Below, one piece after another: positions 18,345 to 27,039 of a DNA stretch of 39,820 bases. This stretch comes from CBW1002 sp046081905. Its GTDB lineage: Bacteria > Cyanobacteriota > Cyanobacteriia > PCC-6307 > Cyanobiaceae. Made by a program: the position numbers and the translations under genes. The stretch covers positions 1-39,820 of the forward strand of contig JBJTWS010000266.1 in NCBI GenBank assembly GCA_046081905.1. The letters are read 5' to 3'. The first letter of the stretch is position 1. Every line of letters begins with the position of its first letter. Under the pieces are notes generated by a model, which was not told the origin of the DNA, did not search any database, and saw nothing but the letters and a program-made list of their open reading frames with translations.

Positions 18345-19103
18345 ATGGCGCTCCCGTTCCCGGTGCCCATGAACCCGGTGTCCCCCTCCGGCGAGGTCCA
18401 GCAGCCAGATCTGTTCCAGGCCGGTGCCGGCGGCGATGAGCCGCGGCCGCGGGCCGCCGCTGGGGAGGATCTCGCCGAGCTGGCCGCGGCCTGCGCCGGC
18501 TGCCGCCGCTGCGGCCTGGTGCTCGGGCGCCAGCAGGTGGTGGTGAGCCGCGGCAACCCGGCGGCGCGGCTGATGGTGATCGGCGAGGGACCGGGGGCCC
18601 AGGAGGACGCCCAGGGGCTGCCCTTCGTGGGGCGGGCCGGCCAGCTGCTCGATCAGATGCTGGCGAGCGTGGGCATCGACTCGAACCGCGATGCCTACAT
18701 CTGCAATGTGGTGAAGTGCCGCCCGCCGGACAACCGCAAACCCACCGCCGAGGAGATGGCCGCCTGCACCCCCTGGCTGGAGCGGCAGATCCAGCTGGTG
18801 GATCCGCCGGTGATCCTGCTGGCGGGCGCCACCGCCCTGGAGGGGGTGCTGGGGGTGAAGGGGGGCATCACCCGCCTACGGGGCCAGTGGCGCCAGGGCA
18901 GCGGCGCGGTGCTCGGGGGCCGCTGGCTGCTGCCGATCCTTCACCCCTCCTACCTGCTGCGCAATCCTTCCCGTCAGCAGGGCAGCCCCAAGTGGCTCAC
19001 CTGGCAGGACCTGCAGGACGTGCGGCGGCGGCTGAACCAGCTCGCGGGCGGCGGCGTGCCGGCCGGGTCTGGGGAGGATCCGTCGCTACCGTCCGGTCTG
19101 TGA
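18345..19103 (+). CDS. Type 4 uracil-DNA glycosylase (iron-sulfur)
   Basis: A 252-residue DNA repair enzyme removing uracil from DNA. The active-site motif is GEGPGAQED (about 80-88) and the second is HPSYLLRN. Cys53-x2-Cys56 and Cys125-x15-Cys141 would hold the [4Fe-4S] cluster, as in family 4 enzymes. The leader before residue 45 is Pro/Gly-rich and not conserved-looking; an alternative ATG lies at 18369. It is divergent from the aminotransferase and 36 nt upstream of ispG. Confidence 0.92.
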   Translation: MALPFPVPMNPVSPSGEVQQPDLFQAGAGGDEPRPRAAAGEDLAELAAACAGCRRCGLVLGRQQVVVSRGNPAARLMVIGEGPGAQEDAQGLPFVGRAGQLLDQMLASVGIDSNRDAYICNVVKCRPPDNRKPTAEEMAACTPWLERQIQLVDPPVILLAGATALEGVLGVKGGITRLRGQWRQGSGAVLGGRWLLPILHPSYLLRNPSRQQGSPKWLTWQDLQDVRRRLNQLAGGGVPAGSGEDPSLPSGL

Positions 19104-19139
19104 CAGGCTTTGCCCCGTCCGACCTCCCGGCCCCTCGCC

Positions 19140-20393
<1,254 letters not shown>

Positions 20394-20409
20394 GCGGCTC
20401 GGGGGTGGC

Positions 20410-20428
20410 CGGGCGGGCAGACCGCCCG
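20410..20428 (+). terminator. GC hairpin after ispG
   Basis: A perfect 7-bp stem CGGGCGG/CCGCCCG with a GCAGA loop lies 17 nt after the ispG stop and before the protease gene. No U-tract. Confidence 0.45.
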
Positions 20429-20512
20429 TGGTGGTGTGGCGATCCGCTGCCTCCGGACCGGCTTCGGGGGCTACGTTGATGGGATCTACTGAGTCCACGG
20501 GAGCACGAGCTG

Positions 20513-21856
20513 ATGGCCAAAGGAGGCACCGGCGTCCTGGTGCTGGTCGGCTTGAGTGCCTGCGCCGCCACGGCCGTGATGGCCCGCGAGCTGGTCACGG
20601 CCCCCGGCGGCACCCCCCTGGTGAGCGACAGCCCCAAGGAGGTGATGGATCAGGCGTGGCAGATCGTCTTCCGCGACTACCTGGACATCAACGGCAAGTA
20701 CACGCCCGACCGCTGGCGTGACCTGCGCCGCACCGTGCTGGCCAAGAGCTACGGCAGCCCCAAGGAGGCCTACGAGGCGATCCGGGGCATGCTCGGCACC
20801 CTGGATGATCCCTACACCCGCTTCCTGGACCCGCGCGAGTTCAAGGAGATGCAGATCGACACCTCCGGGGAGCTCTCCGGGGTGGGCATCCAGCTGAGCC
20901 TCGACAAAGACACCAAGGAACTGGTGGTGGTGAGCCCGATCGACGGCTCCCCCGCCTCCAAGGCGGGCGTGCAGCCCCGGGACGTGATCACCGCCATCGA
21001 TGGCAAGAGCACCAAGGGGATGAGCACCGAGGATGCGGTGAAGCTGATCCGCGGCCAGGCGGGCACCCGCGTGACCCTCACCCTGCGGCGCAAGGGCCAG
21101 ACCCTGGAGGTGCCGCTGCAGCGCGAGCGGATCGAACTCCACGCCGTGGACCACCAGATCAACACCACCCCCGACGGGGTGAAGGTGGGCTACATCCGCC
21201 TCAAGCAGTTCAACGCCAACGCCACCAAGGACATGCGCCTGGCGGTGCAGGACCTGGAGGGCAAGGGCGTCCAGGGCTATGTGCTGGACCTGCGCAGCAA
21301 CCCCGGCGGCCTGCTGATGGCCAGCGTGGAGATCGCGCGCCAATGGCTGAACGAGGGCACGATCGTGTCCACCAAGACCCGCGACGGCATCCAGGACGTG
21401 AAGCGCGCCACCGGCCGCGCCCTCACGGACAAGCCCCTGGTGGTGCTTGTGAACGAGGGTTCCGCCAGCGCCAGCGAGATCCTCTCCGGTGCCCTGCAGG
21501 ACAACAAGCGGGCCGTGCTGGTGGGTCAGAAGACCTTCGGCAAGGGGCTGGTGCAGTCGGTGCGGGGGCTCTCGGATGGCTCCGGCATGACGGTGACGAT
21601 CGCGAAGTACGTCACCCCGAGCGGCCGCGACATCCACAAGCACGGCATCGATCCGGATGTGCAGGCCAAGATGAGCGAGAAGGAGGCCCAGAGCCTCAAG
21701 CTCGAGGATCTCGGCACCGGCAAGGACAGCCAGTACCGGGCGGCCGAGTCCACCCTGGTGCGCCGGGTGCGCTCCGCCGGCAGCGTGGACAAGGCCTACC
21801 AGCCGGGCAGCGCCAACCTGCCGGCGGCCCTGGGCAGCGCCAATGGCCACCTCTGA
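20513..21856 (+). CDS. ctp: C-terminal processing peptidase (S41, CtpA family)
   Basis: A 447-residue serine protease exported by an N-terminal hydrophobic signal (GVLVLVGLSACAATAVMA). It has an N-terminal helical domain, a PDZ domain (about 113-200, with SPIDGSPASKAGVQPRDVIT) and the S41 core. The catalytic dyad is Ser319 in NEGSASASEI and Lys344 in GQKTFGKGLVQ. CtpA of this family removes the C-terminal extension of the photosystem II D1 protein; cyanobacteria have up to three paralogues (CtpA/B/C), and I cannot assign which this is. It ends 125 nt before the V-type ATPase operon. Confidence 0.93.
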   Translation: MAKGGTGVLVLVGLSACAATAVMARELVTAPGGTPLVSDSPKEVMDQAWQIVFRDYLDINGKYTPDRWRDLRRTVLAKSYGSPKEAYEAIRGMLGTLDDPYTRFLDPREFKEMQIDTSGELSGVGIQLSLDKDTKELVVVSPIDGSPASKAGVQPRDVITAIDGKSTKGMSTEDAVKLIRGQAGTRVTLTLRRKGQTLEVPLQRERIELHAVDHQINTTPDGVKVGYIRLKQFNANATKDMRLAVQDLEGKGVQGYVLDLRSNPGGLLMASVEIARQWLNEGTIVSTKTRDGIQDVKRATGRALTDKPLVVLVNEGSASASEILSGALQDNKRAVLVGQKTFGKGLVQSVRGLSDGSGMTVTIAKYVTPSGRDIHKHGIDPDVQAKMSEKEAQSLKLEDLGTGKDSQYRAAESTLVRRVRSAGSVDKAYQPGSANLPAALGSANGHL

Positions 21857-21902
21857 GCTCCCCGCCGCCGCCGGCGCAGCCCGCCGCGGCGGCACGGTCC
21901 GG

Positions 21903-21922
21903 GTTGCAACCTGTTGCAGCCT
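21903..21922 (+). repeat. Tandem 10-bp repeat in the V-type ATPase leader
   Basis: GTTGCAACCT followed directly by GTTGCAGCCT (9/10 identical), 60 nt before the first ATPase gene. The first copy contains the palindrome GTTGCAAC. The one-helical-turn spacing suits cooperative protein binding on one face of the DNA. It could be an operator; no protein is implicated. Confidence 0.4.
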
Positions 21923-21981
21923 GGTGATGGCGGGCCTCTCTGCCTAGCTTGAAGAGCGACCCCAGCGGGGGCGGCAGCCGG

Positions 21982-23391
21982 ATGAACACGCTCGTCAGCT
22001 ACTCCAAGGTTCTCGAGATCGTGGGGGATCTGATCCGGGTGGAGGTGCCGCCCGATCCCTCCGGGGCCGGAGGGCCCCGCTTCGGTGATCTGGCGGTGGT
22101 GGAAAGCCCTGGTGGTTCCCTCTCGCTGGCCCAGGTGATCGAGCTGCAGAGCACCGTGGTGGCCCTGCAGGTGTTCCGTGGCACCAAGGGCATCTCCACC
22201 GCCTCGGCGGTGCGCTTCCTCGGCCATCCGATGCAGGCCACCTATTCCGGCAACATCCTCGGCCGGGTGTTCCGCGGCACCGGCGAGCCGATCGATGGCG
22301 GGCCGGATCTCTCCCAGGACCCGAAGGTGGAGATCGGCGGGCCTTCACCGAATCCGGTCTGCCGGATCCAGGCGAGCAAGATGATCCGCACGAATGTGCC
22401 GATGATCGATGTGTATAACTGCCTGGTGGAGAGCCAGAAGATTCCGATCTTCTCCGTTTCCGGTGAACCCTTCAACGCCTTCCTCGCCCGGATCGGCATC
22501 CAGGCCGATGCCGATGTGGTGGTGTTCGGCGGGCTGGGCCTGGTGTTCGATGATTACTACTCCTTCCGCCAGCGCTTTGAGAACGCCGGGGTGTTCTCCC
22601 GCACGGTGATGTTCGTGAACCTGGCCTCCGATCCGATCGTGGAGCGGATGCTCATCCCCGACATGGCCCTGGCGGTGGCGGAGCGCTTCGCCGTGGAGGA
22701 GGGCAAGCGGGTGCTGGTGCTGCTCACCGACATGACGGCCTTCGCCGATGCGATCAAGGAGGTGAGCATCGCCATGGATCAGGTGCCCGCCAACCGCGGC
22801 TACCCCGGTGATCTCTATTCCCAGCTGGCGCGGCGCTATGAAAAGGCGGCCGATTACGCCAAGGGGGGCTCGGTCACGATCCTCACCGTCACCACCATGC
22901 CGGGCGATGACGTGACCCATCCGGTGCCCGACAACACGGGGTACATCACCGAGGGGCAGTTCTATCTGCACGAGGGGGTGATCGATCCCTTCGGGTCCCT
23001 CTCGCGGCTCAAGCAGAACGTGATTGGCAAGGTGACCCGGGAAGACCACGGCCAGATCATGAACACCACCATCCGCCTCTATTCCGCGGCGCGGGACGCG
23101 GAGCAGAAGCAGGCGATGGCGTTCGAGCTCTCCGACTACGACCGCCAGTTGCTGCAGTTCGGAACCCTGTTCCGGCAGCGGTTCATGGACATCAACGTGG
23201 ACCTTCCCCTGGAGGCGGCCCTGGACCTGGCCTGGCAGACCCTGGCGGAGTGCTTCGAAGCAAAGGATCTGCTGATGAAGCAATCCCTGATCGACAAGTA
23301 CTTTCCCCGCAAACCTGAACCCCGCGAGGCCGCACCCGTCCAGCCCGAGCCCGCGCCGGCGGCGGCACCGGCGGAGCCTGCGGCGCCATGA
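21982..23391 (+). CDS. atpB: V/A-type ATPase subunit B
   Basis: A 469-residue non-catalytic nucleotide-binding subunit of the V1/A1 hexamer. As expected for B, the P-loop position is degenerate (SVSGEPFNAFLARI). Other marks are VMFVNLASDPIVERML, LVLLTDMTAFADAIKEVS, RRGYPG-type NRGYPGDLYSQLARRYEKA, and SLSRLKQNVIG bearing the putative arginine finger. A Pro/Ala/Glu-rich tail of about 27 residues (after KYFPRKPEP) looks like an extra extension. The ATG at 21982 is chosen. Gene name follows V-type usage (Chlamydia/Borrelia atpB), not the F-type atpB. First gene of the operon; its stop overlaps the D start as ATGA. Confidence 0.94.
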   Translation: MNTLVSYSKVLEIVGDLIRVEVPPDPSGAGGPRFGDLAVVESPGGSLSLAQVIELQSTVVALQVFRGTKGISTASAVRFLGHPMQATYSGNILGRVFRGTGEPIDGGPDLSQDPKVEIGGPSPNPVCRIQASKMIRTNVPMIDVYNCLVESQKIPIFSVSGEPFNAFLARIGIQADADVVVFGGLGLVFDDYYSFRQRFENAGVFSRTVMFVNLASDPIVERMLIPDMALAVAERFAVEEGKRVLVLLTDMTAFADAIKEVSIAMDQVPANRGYPGDLYSQLARRYEKAADYAKGGSVTILTVTTMPGDDVTHPVPDNTGYITEGQFYLHEGVIDPFGSLSRLKQNVIGKVTREDHGQIMNTTIRLYSAARDAEQKQAMAFELSDYDRQLLQFGTLFRQRFMDINVDLPLEAALDLAWQTLAECFEAKDLLMKQSLIDKYFPRKPEPREAAPVQPEPAPAAAPAEPAAP

Positions 23392-23990
23392 GCCGGCTGC
23401 TGCTCACCAAGGCCTCCCTCACCCGGCAGAAGAGCCTGCTGCGCACCTACGGCGACGTGCTGCCCTCCCTCGACCTCAAGCGCCGCCAGCTCGGCGAGGA
23501 GCGTGCCCGGGCCCGGGCCGAGCTCCAGCAGGCCCAGGCCCGGGCCGCGGCCCTGCGGCAGGAGATCGGCCGCAGCCTGCCGATGCTCGCCAACGAGGCC
23601 ATCGACCTCGATGCCCTGGTGCGACTGAAGGCGGCGCCCCTGGAGGAGGAGAACCTGATGGGAACCCGCCTGCCGAAGCTCGGCCCCCTGGCGTTCGAGC
23701 TGCAGCCCTACGGCCTGCTCACCAAGCCCTTCTGGGTGGATCGCCTTGTGGATCGGCTGCGCGAGGCGATCGAATGCCGGCTGCGGATCCAGGTGGGCCA
23801 GCGCCGGGTGGCCCTGCTCGACCAGGCGGAGCGCACGGTGACGCAGCGCTACAACCTCTTCGAGAAGGTGCTCATTCCCCGCACCCGCAGCATGATCAAG
23901 CGGATCTCGATCCACCTGGCCGACGCCGAGCGGGCGGCGGTGGTGAACTCCAAGATCGCCAAGGCCAAGAAGGAGCGGGTGGCGCCATGA
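23388..23990 (+). CDS. atpD: V/A-type ATPase subunit D (central stalk)
   Basis: A 200-residue, mostly coiled-coil protein that forms the rotor shaft inside the A3B3 head. The N-terminal helix TKASLTRQKSLLRTYGDVLP and the C-terminal NLFEKVLIPRTRSMIKRISI are characteristic. The start overlaps the B stop (ATGA, 23388-23391). The stop at 23988-23990 overlaps the ATG of the first of two mini-ORFs that lead to subunit I. A Shine-Dalgarno-like AAGGAG (23970-23975) lies inside the last codons. Confidence 0.94.
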   Translation: MSRLLLTKASLTRQKSLLRTYGDVLPSLDLKRRQLGEERARARAELQQAQARAAALRQEIGRSLPMLANEAIDLDALVRLKAAPLEEENLMGTRLPKLGPLAFELQPYGLLTKPFWVDRLVDRLREAIECRLRIQVGQRRVALLDQAERTVTQRYNLFEKVLIPRTRSMIKRISIHLADAERAAVVNSKIAKAKKERVAP

Positions 23991-24024
23991 GCCGGATCTC
24001 GCCATGAGCCAGGTTTCACCATGA
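23987..24024 (+). other. Two coupled six-codon mini-ORFs bridging subunits D and I
   Basis: Two tandem 17-nt units (13/17 identical) each start with ATGAGC. Unit 1 encodes MSRISP and stops at 24005-24007; unit 2 (ATG 24004) encodes MSQVSP and stops at 24022-24024. Each stop shares ATGA with the next ATG, so the D stop, mini-ORF 1, mini-ORF 2 and the subunit I start form a chain of overlaps at 23987, 24004 and 24021, one in each reading frame. The 15-mer GGCGCCATGAGCCGG at 23981 is identical to the one at the B/D junction (23382), suggesting the array arose by copying that initiation region. The peptides may have no role; the arrangement may tune coupling to subunit I. Confidence 0.7.
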
Positions 24025-25829
24025 GCATCATTCCGCTCGCCCATGTCACCCTGCTGGGCCTCACCGCCCACCTCGACTCCCTGCTGGAGGGGCTGCAGAA
24101 CCTGGGCTGTGTGCACCTGATCCCCACCCGGGAGGTGCCCGAGGAGAACCTTCCCCGTGAATCGCCCCTGGCGGATCGGGCCCGCCGGGCGCTCCGCTAC
24201 CTGCAGGATGTGCCCCAGCGGCGCCATGCGGTGAAGGTGGCCGCCGATTTCGACCTCGAGCGGGTGGTGAGCGAGGCCCTCGCCAACCAGCAGCAGCGGC
24301 GGGAGGCGCAGGATGAGCTGATCCGGCTGCGGCACCGCCTCGAGGAGCTGGCGCCCTGGGGCGATTTCCTGCTGCCCGACCTCGACGCCCTCGGGGGCCA
24401 GCGGCTCTGGTTCTACCGCGTTCCCCACGCCAAGCTGACTGCCTTCCGGCTGGGGCTGGAGCAGGTGGCGGTGGCCTGGCAGCAGGTGTACGCCAGCCAC
24501 CGCCATGCCTATGTGGTGCTGGTGGCTCCCGAGGAGCCCGACCCCGGCCTGCTGCCGGTGCCCCGCGCCCACCTGGGCTCCAAGTCGGCGGAGGCACTGG
24601 AGCAGCAGCTTGACCGGGCCCAGGTGGCCTTCGACGACCTCGAGGCCGAACACCAGGCCCTCAGCCGCTGGGTGTTCCTCCTCTCCCGCCACCTGGCCCG
24701 GGCCGACGACCAGAGCACCCTGCAGCAGGCCAGCCGCCGCACCCACGACGACGGCACCCTGGTGCAGGTGGCCGGCTGGATCCCCCGTCCTGCCCTGCCC
24801 CGCCTCGAGGCCTTCGCCGCCGAGCAGGGGCTGGCCCTCACGGCCCGCTCGGTGGAGCGGGGGGACGAGCCTCCCACCCTGATGCGCAACCCGGCCCTGC
24901 TGGCCACCGGCCAGGACCTGGTGACCTTCTACGAAACCCCCGGCTACCGCGACTGGGACCCCTCGGTTGTGGTGTTTCTCTCGTTCGCGTTCTTCTTCGC
25001 GATGATCCTGGCCGATGCGGGCTATGCCCTGGTGCTGGGGGTGCTGCTGGCCATCTCCTGGCGGGGCATGGGCCGGCGCAGCGGCCAGCGCCACTTCCGC
25101 ACCCTCTCGCTGATCGGCCTGGTGCTGGCGTTCGTGTACGGCGTGCTGGCCGGCAGTTACTTCGGGGTGGAACCGCCCGCGGGGAGCCCGCTGGCGCGGC
25201 TGCACCTGCTCGATCTGCAGGATTTCGGCTTCATGATGAAGCTCTCGATCCTGGTGGGCTGCCTCCACCTGCTGATCGCCAACCTGGTGGTGGCCCTGCG
25301 GGCCGTGACGCTGGCGGAGCGGGCCCGGCCCCTGGGCTGGATCACGATCCTGTTCGGTGGGCTCAGCCTCTACCTGGGCGCCGGTTCCGCCCTCTGGTTC
25401 CACCTGGGCATCGGCGGCCTGGTGGGCGGCGCGGTCACGATCCTGCTGCTCTCGAGCGAGCGATCCCTGGATTCCCCCGCGGACCTGCTGCTGCGCCTGG
25501 TGGATGGGGTCACCTCCCTGGCGGGGCTCTCGAAGCTGTTCGGCGATGTGATGAGCTACCTCCGCCTCTTTGCCCTGGGGCTGGCCAGTGCCTCGCTGGC
25601 GATCACCTTCAACCAGCTCGCGAGCCAGGTGGTGCATTCCGAGGTGCCACTGGCGATTCCGATCGCCCTGCTGATCCTGGTGCTGGGGCATGGGATCAAC
25701 ATCCTGCTGGGAATCATCAGCGGCTTTGTGCATGGCCTCCGGCTGAATTTCATTGAGTTCTTCAACTGGAGCCTTTCCGACGAGGGCTACCCCTTCCATC
25801 CTTTCCATAGACGGCCGGCGGCCCCATGA
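24021..25829 (+). CDS. atpI: V/A-type ATPase subunit I (membrane stator, a-subunit)
   Basis: A 602-residue subunit carrying the ion half-channels. The N-terminal about 310 residues are cytoplasmic, with coiled-coil-like stretches, and the C-terminal part has about seven to eight membrane helices. The membrane part begins at VVVFLSFAFFFAMILADAGY, and the block GDVMSYLRLFALGLASASLA holds the conserved arginine expected to face the rotor ring glutamate. The conserved GH of LVLGHGINILLG follows. The start is reached through the mini-ORF overlaps. The stop overlaps the K start as ATGA (25826-25829). Confidence 0.92.
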   Translation: MSIIPLAHVTLLGLTAHLDSLLEGLQNLGCVHLIPTREVPEENLPRESPLADRARRALRYLQDVPQRRHAVKVAADFDLERVVSEALANQQQRREAQDELIRLRHRLEELAPWGDFLLPDLDALGGQRLWFYRVPHAKLTAFRLGLEQVAVAWQQVYASHRHAYVVLVAPEEPDPGLLPVPRAHLGSKSAEALEQQLDRAQVAFDDLEAEHQALSRWVFLLSRHLARADDQSTLQQASRRTHDDGTLVQVAGWIPRPALPRLEAFAAEQGLALTARSVERGDEPPTLMRNPALLATGQDLVTFYETPGYRDWDPSVVVFLSFAFFFAMILADAGYALVLGVLLAISWRGMGRRSGQRHFRTLSLIGLVLAFVYGVLAGSYFGVEPPAGSPLARLHLLDLQDFGFMMKLSILVGCLHLLIANLVVALRAVTLAERARPLGWITILFGGLSLYLGAGSALWFHLGIGGLVGGAVTILLLSSERSLDSPADLLLRLVDGVTSLAGLSKLFGDVMSYLRLFALGLASASLAITFNQLASQVVHSEVPLAIPIALLILVLGHGINILLGIISGFVHGLRLNFIEFFNWSLSDEGYPFHPFHRRPAAP

Positions 25830-26278
25830 CAGATCCCCAGACCCTGCAGGTGCTCGGCTGGATCGGCATCTATGCGCCCGTGTCACTCTCGGTGATCGGC
25901 GCCTCGATCGGCTGCACCCTGGCGGGCCAGGCGGCCATCGGCGCCATGATGGAACTGAACGGGGGCTACGGCCGCTTCGTGGGTCTTTCGGCCCTGCCCT
26001 CCTCGATGTCGATCTACGGCATCGTGGTGATGTTCATCCTCAACCGTCCGGTCACGGCGGCCACGGCCGGCGGGCTTTTCGGGGTGGGCGTGCTCTCCGG
26101 GGCTGCCTTCCTGCTGGCGGGCCTCTACCAGGGCCTCTGCTGCGCCTCCGCCATCCAGGGCTCCAAGAGCAAGCCCGAGATCTTCGGTCTGGCGCTGGCG
26201 CCCGCCGCGATCGTGGAGGGCTTCGCCGTCTTCGCCTTCGTCTTTGCCCTGGTGGCCGCCGGGGGCATTCCCCGCTGA
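25826..26278 (+). CDS. atpK: V/A-type ATPase subunit K (rotor ring proteolipid)
   Basis: A 150-residue double-hairpin proteolipid with four membrane helices; identical copies form the rotor ring. The ion-carrying glutamate is Glu131 in helix 4 (AAIVEGFAVFAF). Gln102 in helix 3 (LYQGL) matches Q110 of the Enterococcus hirae Na+ pump. Helix 2 reads LPSSMSIYG where the Na+ enzyme has LPGTQGLYG, so Thr64 is Ser and Gln65 is Met. Translation is coupled to subunit I. The reduced ligand set leaves ion choice open, with H+ more likely by this argument. Confidence 0.93.
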   Translation: MTDPQTLQVLGWIGIYAPVSLSVIGASIGCTLAGQAAIGAMMELNGGYGRFVGLSALPSSMSIYGIVVMFILNRPVTAATAGGLFGVGVLSGAAFLLAGLYQGLCCASAIQGSKSKPEIFGLALAPAAIVEGFAVFAFVFALVAAGGIPR

Positions 26279-26320
26279 CGGGCCGCCAGCGCTGCCCTGA
26301 ACCCTCTGCCCTGCCCGTCC

Positions 26321-26337
26321 GGAGGATTGATTCCGTG
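26321..26337 (+). promoter_or_regulatory. Shine-Dalgarno and GTG start of subunit E at the permutation joint
   Basis: GGAGGA at 26321-26326 lies 8 nt before the GTG at 26335. It is the strongest ribosome binding site in the operon and stands in the only gap (56 nt) among otherwise overlapping or 2-3 nt spaced genes. It decides the GTG start, since the frame is open well upstream. Confidence 0.75.
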
Positions 26338-27036
26338 TCCAGCTCCCGCCGTTCCCGCCGCGATACGCCCCTGCAGGTGTCCTCCGGTGTGGAGGATCTG
26401 ATCGCCCGCCTCCGCCAGGAGGGGGTGGACGCGGGCCGCGCCGAGGCGGAGCGGCTCGTGAGCGAGGCCAAGGCCCAGGCGGAGGCCCTGGTGAAGGATG
26501 CCGAAGCCCGGGCCAGCCAGCTGGTGGCCGAGGCGCACCACAGCGCCGATGGTCTGCGGCAGGCGGGCCAGCAGGCCCTCGAACTGGCCTTCCGCGACAC
26601 GGTGATTGCCCTGCGCAGCCAGCTCTCCCAGAGCTTTGCCGGGGAGGTGCAGCGGCTGGTGCGGGAGGAGGAGCAGAAGCAGGAACTACTGGAGCGGATG
26701 GTGCTCGAGGTGGTGGGGCGGGTGCGCCCCACGGTGGACGCCGCCCAGCAGGTGGAGGTGCTGCTGCCCGGCCAGGTGGCGGGTCTCGAGGAGCTCAGCC
26801 GCAATCCCGAGGAGCTCGAGAACGGCATCCTCACCCGCTTCGTGCGACTGGTGTCGCGGCAGATGCTGCGGGAGGGGGTGGAGTTTGGCCTCTCCGGCGA
26901 GAACGGCGCCGGCCTGCGCCTGAAGCTGGTGGACCGCGACATCGTGCTCGACCTGAGCGATCAGGCCGTGGCGGCGGTGATCCTGGCCCATCTGCAGCCC
27001 CGCTTCCGGGCCCTGCTCGAAGGCGTGGTGAAGTGA
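26335..27036 (+). CDS. atpE: V/A-type ATPase subunit E (peripheral stalk)
   Basis: A 233-residue peripheral stalk subunit. After a basic, Ser-rich leader (SSSRRSRRD) a long Ala/Glu/Lys coiled coil runs to about residue 120 (AEAERLVSEAKAQAEALVKD). A globular C-terminal domain follows (VEFGLSGENGAGLRLKLVDR, then ILAHLQPRFRALLEGVV). The GTG start is set by the GGAGGA site. The stop is 3 nt from the next gene. Confidence 0.88.
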   Translation: MSSSRRSRRDTPLQVSSGVEDLIARLRQEGVDAGRAEAERLVSEAKAQAEALVKDAEARASQLVAEAHHSADGLRQAGQQALELAFRDTVIALRSQLSQSFAGEVQRLVREEEQKQELLERMVLEVVGRVRPTVDAAQQVEVLLPGQVAGLEELSRNPEELENGILTRFVRLVSRQMLREGVEFGLSGENGAGLRLKLVDRDIVLDLSDQAVAAVILAHLQPRFRALLEGVVK

Positions 27037-27039
27037 GCC

